A program made the translations under genes and the position numbers. This document shows, piece after piece, positions 58,420 through 64,000 of a DNA stretch of 64,000 nt. Each line of letters starts with the position of its first letter. The stretch's first letter is position 1. The notes under the pieces are model-generated. The model was given only the letters and a program-made list of their open reading frames with translations, was not told the DNA's origin and did not search any database. Origin of the DNA: Austropuccinia psidii (taxonomy: Eukaryota > Basidiomycota > Pucciniomycetes > Pucciniales > Sphaerophragmiaceae); assembly GCA_023105745.1 (NCBI GenBank), contig JALGQZ010000004.1, positions 71,165,112-71,229,111 on the forward strand, written 5' to 3'.

Positions 58420-61400
58420 TTACTTTGTAATATTGGTGTTTCTAGTGTGTCTGAATCTCCTCAGGAGTTTGGTGGCTTCTGGTATATCTTTCTCTTCTAA
58501 CCATTCATCTTCACAAGTTGGGTCACTGTACCTAACAAGGTATTCCCTTACTTTCTTGGTTCTTAATTTCCTTTCTTTAAGAACTTTGGTTATTTTCTTA
58601 GTACCAGATGTCTCAATAGGAGGTATAACTTGGGGAATCTTATTCCTCAAGGGAAATTTCTCAGCATCACTAGATTTGTATGGCTTTATCAAGCTTACTG
58701 GAAATGTAGGGTGCTTATTGCTAAGTTCTTCAGATAACTCTACTTCAACAGCATTTTCTCCATGGAGGGCCTTAATCACAAAAGGTCCTGCAAAGGAGTC
58801 TTTTAACTTTTTACATCCTTTGATGTTATTGAAGTTAGTGGTGGATACAAGAACTAGGTCCCCCACTTTGAAATCTGGAGTTGCATGAGATTTATCCCAT
58901 TTGTCTTTAGCATATGCAAAAGAGTCCTCCATGCATCTCACTGCATGCTTTCTAGCTTTGTCTAGCATTCCTTTGAAGCTAGCAGCTGTGGGATGTATTT
59001 CAATTAAGTCTTTCCTCAAGGAATCTTGGGGTAACTTGGGGTTCCATCCTTTTTCTAGAATAGCAGGAGTCTGATTGGTACTGGAATGGATTGATGTTTT
59101 ATATGCTAATTCCAGTGCTGGTAACAGAGTACACCAATCATGGGTAAATCCATCACAATCTTTGAATTCAAGGCCATATGCACAAAATCTTCTCACCATG
59201 TCCTCTAAGGTTTGGATCATTCTTTCAGCCAGACCATCAGTTTGTGGGTGGTAGGCTGTAGAGAAAGACAGTTTTGTGCCAAATAATTGGTGAAGATTTG
59301 TCCATAGAGCTGAAGTGAATTTGGGATCTCTATCACTGATGATATTTGTAAATATCCCAGTCCATGACACTACTCTATTCCATATCAGAAGAGCTGTATC
59401 CATGGCTGTATCATCTTTGTGACATGGTAAAAAGATTGGAGTTTTACTGAATCTGTCCACAATTACTAGGCAAGCATTATAGCTCCTGTCACCTCCTGGT
59501 GGTAGGCCAGTTACCCAATCCATATGGACAATTTCCCAAGGTCTGTTTGGTTCTTGGATTTTCATCATATTTCCAAGTCTTTTGCCAGTGGATTTATTTG
59601 CCTTTTGGCATCTGTCACAGGTTTTGCAATATTCTGCAACATCTTTTTGCCACATTGGCCACCATATGCAGGTCTTTACTTTCTCTCTTGTTCTGTCCTC
59701 AGAAAGATGTCCTGAAAAGGGACTATCATGGCATTCTTTCAGTACAAGATTGATTAATGACCTGTCTACAACTGTCATGACACATGTGTGCTTGGTTCTG
59801 TGGTAAATTATACCATCCAGTAGGTGAAATCTCCCTTCATTATAAGATTTTCTCCATACTTCATCCAAGGCATGTATTAGAGAGTTGTCTTTAAAGTCTT
59901 TGTTAAGTAATTGGCATAAGATGCTACAATTCTTATCTTGAGTGTAACTATTTCTGACTTCTTCAAAGAAGGTGGTGTTCAAGTCTGTAACACTTATTCC
60001 TTCTATTGGAATTTGTGGTGAAGCTTCTTCTGGAACATAAGCAGGATTATCAATGTTATTTGGTAATGGCCATCTGCTTAGTCCATCTGCATTCTTATGA
60101 ATATTCCCATCCTTATGAGCAATAGTCATATTGCCTCTGTATTCTTGTATGGCTATTTGCCATCTGAGCATGTGTCTGTTAGGTGTTTTCATGTTCAAAA
60201 GTGATTTCACAGCTGTACAATCTGTTATTACTTCAAAAACACATCCCTCTAAGAAATAGTTCAATTTCTCTAAGGCCCAGACAAGGCATAGACATTCCAT
60301 TTGACTTGCTCCATATCTGGCTTCAGTTGGTTTGATTTGCCTGGATATGAAACATATTGGTCCTTCTACAGGTTTGTCATTTATGATCTGAACTTGGTCA
60401 AGTGCAGCACCTAGTCCATCCCCTGATGCATCAATATACAGTTTGAAAGGCAATTTAAAGTCTGGCATCAGTAAGAGTGGAGCAGTGGTCAATGCTTCTC
60501 TTAGAGACTCAAAAGCTTTGACTCTGTCAACAGTCATCTCAAATACTGTGTCTTTGTCACACAACTTATAAAGTGGTCTTGCTATGGATGCAAAGTCTTT
60601 AATGTGTTGCCTGTAATATCCTGCAAAACCTAAGAATGACTGAATTTCCTTCTTATTCTGAGGCATGGGTTTTAACAATACTGCTGCAACTTTGTTTTTA
60701 TCAATTCCAAGGGACAAACCAGATACAACATGTCCTAGTGCCTTAAGTTCTTTAAATCCAAAATGACATTTCTTCAAGGAGATTTTCATGTTTACTGATT
60801 GGATTTTTGTCAAAACTCTTGATAATCTGTACATGTGCTCCTCCCAAGTCTTTGAACAGATAATAATGTCATCAATGTAAATGATTAACCATCCCTCTGA
60901 GAGTTCTTCAGGGAAGATTTCATTCATCATTCTTTGGAAGTGTGAAGGTGCATTTTTGATACCAAAGGGCATCCTTAAGTATTCATACACTCCACAATGA
61001 ACAATAATTCTCAAGTATTTTCTTGCTCTTGGTGTTACTACATTTTGATGGAATCCTTTAAGGGCATCCATAGTGGTTATATACACTGCTTGAGATATTT
61101 GAGTAAGGGCAATTTGGATTTTTGGTATTGGGTATCTGTCTGGAACAGTGTAAGTGTTCAGAGCTCTAAAGTCCCCAACCATTCTGGATTTTCCATTATG
61201 CCACGCCACTATGACTGGTGTAGTTATTTCTACTTCCTCATTGTGGCCTACTTTTCTTATTACACCAAGGTCTAGAAGTTCTTTGATATGAATTTCTAGA
61301 GCTTCTCTTGATTTTGGACTTGCTGGATAAGCAGGTCTTCTTAAGAGTGGTGGATAAGGTCTCTCAATGTTAAGAATGATGTCAACTTCATGACCAATAA

Positions 61401-62799
61401 TTGCTCCCAGGGGTTCTTTGTCTGTAGCAAATGCTCCTCTGTGGTCATACAAAAGGGAAGAAAGTTCATTTTCTTGCTTATCAGTCAGATGAAGGCTTAT
61501 TTCAGCCTCATTTAACTGTTCAGACTTGAATTTCTCTAACTCTAAGTTGACTGGTGATACTTTGTTTACTGTAATTTGTCTTTTAAAGGGTAAAAAGGCA
61601 AATTTCTGGCGCTTATTGTCTCCAATTGTAAAGTATCTGTCTTTGTTATTATGTAAATCTATCCCATACATGATTAAATAGTCATTTCCCAATATAAAAT
61701 GGGTACTAGAGCAATTTTCCATAACAACAAATTCAACTGTGATCCTTAAATTCCCATTTATGTGTGGGAATATGACATTGGTCTCAAAGATTCCTAATGC
61801 TTTCATTGGGTTACTTGCACTGTTGAATTTTATACCATCAATTGGTAACAATTGGTCTTCAAAATTTGGTACACAAGTCTTAAGAAAAGATTTTCCAACA
61901 CAAGAGCAGAAGGCTCCTGGGTCAAGCAAAAGTTTGGTGGGTTTGTTGTCAATCACCACTTCTGTTATACAGGAGTTACCAGCTGTATAACCTTTTCCTC
62001 TGTTTGGTTTTGTCTTCATAAGTTGTGCATCTTGAACTTTTGATAAATCAACTTGACCATTGCTCAATTGTGGTAAGTGGGAATAAGATTCCATGATGTC
62101 AAAAGTGGCATTGATATTTTCTATATCTTTTGAAGATTCAGAGAATATGGATGACTTATCATCTGAATTGTCTTCAATTATGTCTTCTTTTTCAACATCT
62201 GGTTCTTTTTCAATGTCAATTTCATTGATTTTCCCCCTTTTTGGACATGTATTGGCTAAATGGGTGGTGCTTTGGCAAATATGGCATTTTCTGACTGTAT
62301 CTGCAGATTTATATTTAATATTACTAGAATTTTCTTTGGGGTTTTTGTCCACAGAATCTTTCCAAGGTGTATTAAACCTTGTTTTAAGATTCACCCTACT
62401 AGAACCAATTTTGGTTCTGGTGGTTACTTCTTCTAGTATATTGATAATATCCTCTGCTGAAGATTGTTCAGTAGTCCTGCTTTTGACAGCATGCTCTAAG
62501 TCACCTCCACATTGTCTCAGAATTTTTCTATGGATCATAAATTCTGACATGTCAGGATATAATGCTGTTAATCTGTCCTTTTGTTGGCAAAACCATGGTA
62601 AAGCTTTGTCTTTATCAGCATTAAATTTGGCAGATTCAAAGGCTGTTTCAACTTTAAACCTCCAAGCATCATTTGCCCATTTGTTGATGATTTGGGTTTT
62701 CCACCAAGTCCAACTCTGGTGTCCATGTGCTTGTCTTATTTTGATGTACCATCTGTGAGCTGATCTGGTAAACAAGGTGTTAAACCTGGCTGTTACCAA
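58420..62799 (-). CDS. Gag(C-term)-Pol polyprotein, copy B
   Basis: Single 1459-codon frame with no stop between protease and RT. From the first ATG after the Gag stop: capsid-like Gag remainder (WANDAWRF, about 35), zinc knuckle C172, C175, H180, C185, protease D293-P294-G295 (Pro in place of the usual Ser or Thr), RT with D643-D644 of YIDD, RNase H, integrase D1094, D1156 and E1192 (35-residue spacing) and a C-terminal chromodomain. It is the counterpart of family 2 Gag-protease plus Pol joined in one frame. The true N-terminus lies upstream, across the stop at 62812. Confidence 0.93.
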   Translation of the reverse strand: MVTARFNTLFTRSAHRWYIKIRQAHGHQSWTWWKTQIINKWANDAWRFKVETAFESAKFNADKDKALPWFCQQKDRLTALYPDMSEFMIHRKILRQCGGDLEHAVKSRTTEQSSAEDIINILEEVTTRTKIGSSRVNLKTRFNTPWKDSVDKNPKENSSNIKYKSADTVRKCHICQSTTHLANTCPKRGKINEIDIEKEPDVEKEDIIEDNSDDKSSIFSESSKDIENINATFDIMESYSHLPQLSNGQVDLSKVQDAQLMKTKPNRGKGYTAGNSCITEVVIDNKPTKLLLDPGAFCSCVGKSFLKTCVPNFEDQLLPIDGIKFNSASNPMKALGIFETNVIFPHINGNLRITVEFVVMENCSSTHFILGNDYLIMYGIDLHNNKDRYFTIGDNKRQKFAFLPFKRQITVNKVSPVNLELEKFKSEQLNEAEISLHLTDKQENELSSLLYDHRGAFATDKEPLGAIIGHEVDIILNIERPYPPLLRRPAYPASPKSREALEIHIKELLDLGVIRKVGHNEEVEITTPVIVAWHNGKSRMVGDFRALNTYTVPDRYPIPKIQIALTQISQAVYITTMDALKGFHQNVVTPRARKYLRIIVHCGVYEYLRMPFGIKNAPSHFQRMMNEIFPEELSEGWLIIYIDDIIICSKTWEEHMYRLSRVLTKIQSVNMKISLKKCHFGFKELKALGHVVSGLSLGIDKNKVAAVLLKPMPQNKKEIQSFLGFAGYYRQHIKDFASIARPLYKLCDKDTVFEMTVDRVKAFESLREALTTAPLLLMPDFKLPFKLYIDASGDGLGAALDQVQIINDKPVEGPICFISRQIKPTEARYGASQMECLCLVWALEKLNYFLEGCVFEVITDCTAVKSLLNMKTPNRHMLRWQIAIQEYRGNMTIAHKDGNIHKNADGLSRWPLPNNIDNPAYVPEEASPQIPIEGISVTDLNTTFFEEVRNSYTQDKNCSILCQLLNKDFKDNSLIHALDEVWRKSYNEGRFHLLDGIIYHRTKHTCVMTVVDRSLINLVLKECHDSPFSGHLSEDRTREKVKTCIWWPMWQKDVAEYCKTCDRCQKANKSTGKRLGNMMKIQEPNRPWEIVHMDWVTGLPPGGDRSYNACLVIVDRFSKTPIFLPCHKDDTAMDTALLIWNRVVSWTGIFTNIISDRDPKFTSALWTNLHQLFGTKLSFSTAYHPQTDGLAERMIQTLEDMVRRFCAYGLEFKDCDGFTHDWCTLLPALELAYKTSIHSSTNQTPAILEKGWNPKLPQDSLRKDLIEIHPTAASFKGMLDKARKHAVRCMEDSFAYAKDKWDKSHATPDFKVGDLVLVSTTNFNNIKGCKKLKDSFAGPFVIKALHGENAVEVELSEELSNKHPTFPVSLIKPYKSSDAEKFPLRNKIPQVIPPIETSGTKKITKVLKERKLRTKKVREYLVRYSDPTCEDEWLEEKDIPEATKLLRRFRHTRNTNITK

Positions 62800-62811
62800 T
62801 CTGTCTGGTAA

Positions 62812-63684
62812 TTAAAAATCCTCTTTGATCATGTCAATACCTCTAATGAATTCCATATGGTCATACTCTCCTTCACCACTGAAGTGAGGCCATTCTTTAA
62901 GTTTTGGAACTTCTTTCAAGAGTGCTTGGCCCATTGATGGTTCCAAGTTATGAAAAGAAGTGGATAATTCATTTTTTAATTGTGAATTATCAGGATCCAA
63001 TACTTGTGGATTTGAAATTCTTGTGCCCTCATTTTGATTTAGAGGTGTAGACATTCTTGGTAAGGTGTTCAGTAATTGTTCAATGTCATTCATTTTACTG
63101 TTGCTACACCTTTGGGAATTTCTGTATTCATGTTGGAAGCTTTGTATTAAATTTATTACTTCAATTTTATACATGTCTTCTTTATGTGTAAGTTCTTGCC
63201 ATAACTCTGTCTGTCTTGTATTATCAGCAGTGACTTGATTCAATTTCATTGATAATTTTGATACTTCTTCTTGTGAAGCATCAAAACACTTTTTCAAGGC
63301 AATGGTATATGTCTTTACTTCAGTAAATGAATTTGAAATGTCATCAAGGACTTTCTTGTTATCTGTCTTGATAATATTTATGGCTTGTTTAATTCTTGTT
63401 TCAATTATGTCATCAATATTGAATTTGGAATATTTATCTGTTAATTCTTTAATAATGGCAGATTGTTCATTTATTTTATTGTTAGAAGAATTATCATTAT
63501 TGGAATTTTTAATTGTTCTCAAAACTTTTTCAAAACACATAAGTGTTTCATTAATTTGGCACAGACTCAGGCTGTTTGTTTTAATGTTGTTACAAATGGT
63601 GTCATTTTTATCAGAAAGATGTTTTTTCACGTCATTTATAGCATTATACAACTCTGGGATGGAATCAAATATGTCAGAAATCAT
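62812..63684 (-). pseudogene. Gag N-terminal part, frame b, copy B, ending at a premature TAA
   Basis: Runs from the ATG at 63684-63682, which overlaps the frame a stop as ATGA, to TAA 62814-62812. Copy A encodes Glu at the same codon and reads on, so this is one G-to-T change that separates the Gag N-terminus from the rest. The visible part is Asn/Lys-rich and coiled-coil-like, followed by LKEWPHFSGEGEYDHMEF, the start of the capsid-like domain. The open frame also continues upstream of 63684, but there it overlaps frame a and is probably not used. Confidence 0.75.
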
Positions 63685-64000
63685 TTCTGGAACCTTAATC
63701 TGGCCTCCTCCTTCTTCTGTAATTCCATCATGGTTCTGGCCATCTGAAATACATTTTCCATGGCATCCTGCTGAATCTTTGGGATTCTGTAGCCCTGGCT
63801 GTAAGGATTTGGGGCTGGTGCCTTCCCTTTGCCCTTGTTTGGAGTTTGTGGCTGCTTTTTTACGTTGGAATTGCTGCTGCTGGCCACTGGGGCTGTTTTT
63901 GGCACTGGTTTGGCTGGTGGAGGGTTGTTTTTCCTCCATTCTAGTGTCAAAAGCATCATGTTTTTCTTCTCCATCAATGGATGCCATCCATTGAGCAATT
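63681..64000 (-). CDS. Upstream Gag-region protein, frame a, copy B (partial)
   Basis: C-terminal exon of the frame a gene, cut by the window end. It shares NGWHPLMEKKN and RIPKIQQDAMENVF with copy A and differs by a few residues in the Pro/Lys-rich linker. It ends at TGA 63683-63681 inside ATGA. Confidence 0.6.
   Translation of the reverse strand, partial: LLNGWHPLMEKKNMMLLTLEWRKNNPPPAKPVPKTAPVASSSNSNVKKQPQTPNKGKGKAPAPNPYSQGYRIPKIQQDAMENVFQMARTMMELQKKEEARLRFQK

Larger units (their letters stand above)
56558..64000 (-). mobile_element. Ty3/Gypsy chromovirus, family 1, copy B (5' part outside window)
   Basis: 3' LTR 56558-58396, polypurine tract, Gag-Pol to 63684 and frame a beyond. It is very similar to copy A where they overlap. 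It lies inside element J, so it inserted later than J. The 5' LTR is not in the window. One in-frame stop (62812-62814) interrupts Gag. Confidence 0.95.

Overview
This is AT-rich nuclear DNA of a eukaryote with short spliceosomal introns. The single host gene, a Nup98-Nup96 type nucleoporin with 13 introns of about 60-105 nt, and the chromodomain-bearing Ty3/Gypsy (chromovirus) elements point to a fungus. A repeat-rich, AT-rich basidiomycete such as a rust is my best guess, but nothing here proves the lineage. Everything else in the 64 kb is retrotransposon, retrotransposon remnant, simple repeat or gene-free intergenic DNA.

Layout. 1-5795: minus-strand chromovirus of family 1 (copy A, cut by the window start) inserted into the gag of an older family 2 element H (5796-8371, minus strand). 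8774-36740: three complete family 2 elements in head-to-tail tandem on the plus strand, sharing four about 2.03 kb LTRs (LTR-int-LTR-int-LTR-int-LTR, period about 8646 bp). The array is flanked by an about 865 bp direct repeat (7907-8773 and 36741-37604) instead of a short target-site duplication. 37605-38520: T-rich then A-rich DNA on either side of a small foldback element. 38521-40911: intergenic DNA and promoter. 40912-48107: nucleoporin gene. 48849-49648: about 800 bp TTTTA-type microsatellite. 50247-56557: decayed minus-strand family 2 element J. 56558-64000: minus-strand family 1 element B, inserted into the gag of J and cut by the window end.

How the elements are built. Both families carry a spliced upstream frame (frame a) that overlaps the start of the long Gag-Pol frame (frame b). 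The frame a protein is similar between the families, and an intron at the same place is kept in three diverged copies with three different donor sequences. In family 1 the frame a stop and a frame b ATG overlap as ATGA. In family 2 the frames meet at a slippery-looking TTTCCCAAAG. Frame b encodes capsid-like Gag, zinc knuckle, protease, reverse transcriptase, RNase H, D,D35E integrase and a C-terminal chromodomain. All three tandem copies share an in-frame TAA between protease and RT, where the older copy J has GAA. Most nonsense changes in the window are G-to-T changes of Glu or Gly codons.

The nucleoporin gene appears intact. Spliced as given it encodes about 2030 residues: FG repeats, a GLEBS motif, an autoproteolytic domain with HF-Thr instead of HF-Ser, and the Nup96 alpha-solenoid.
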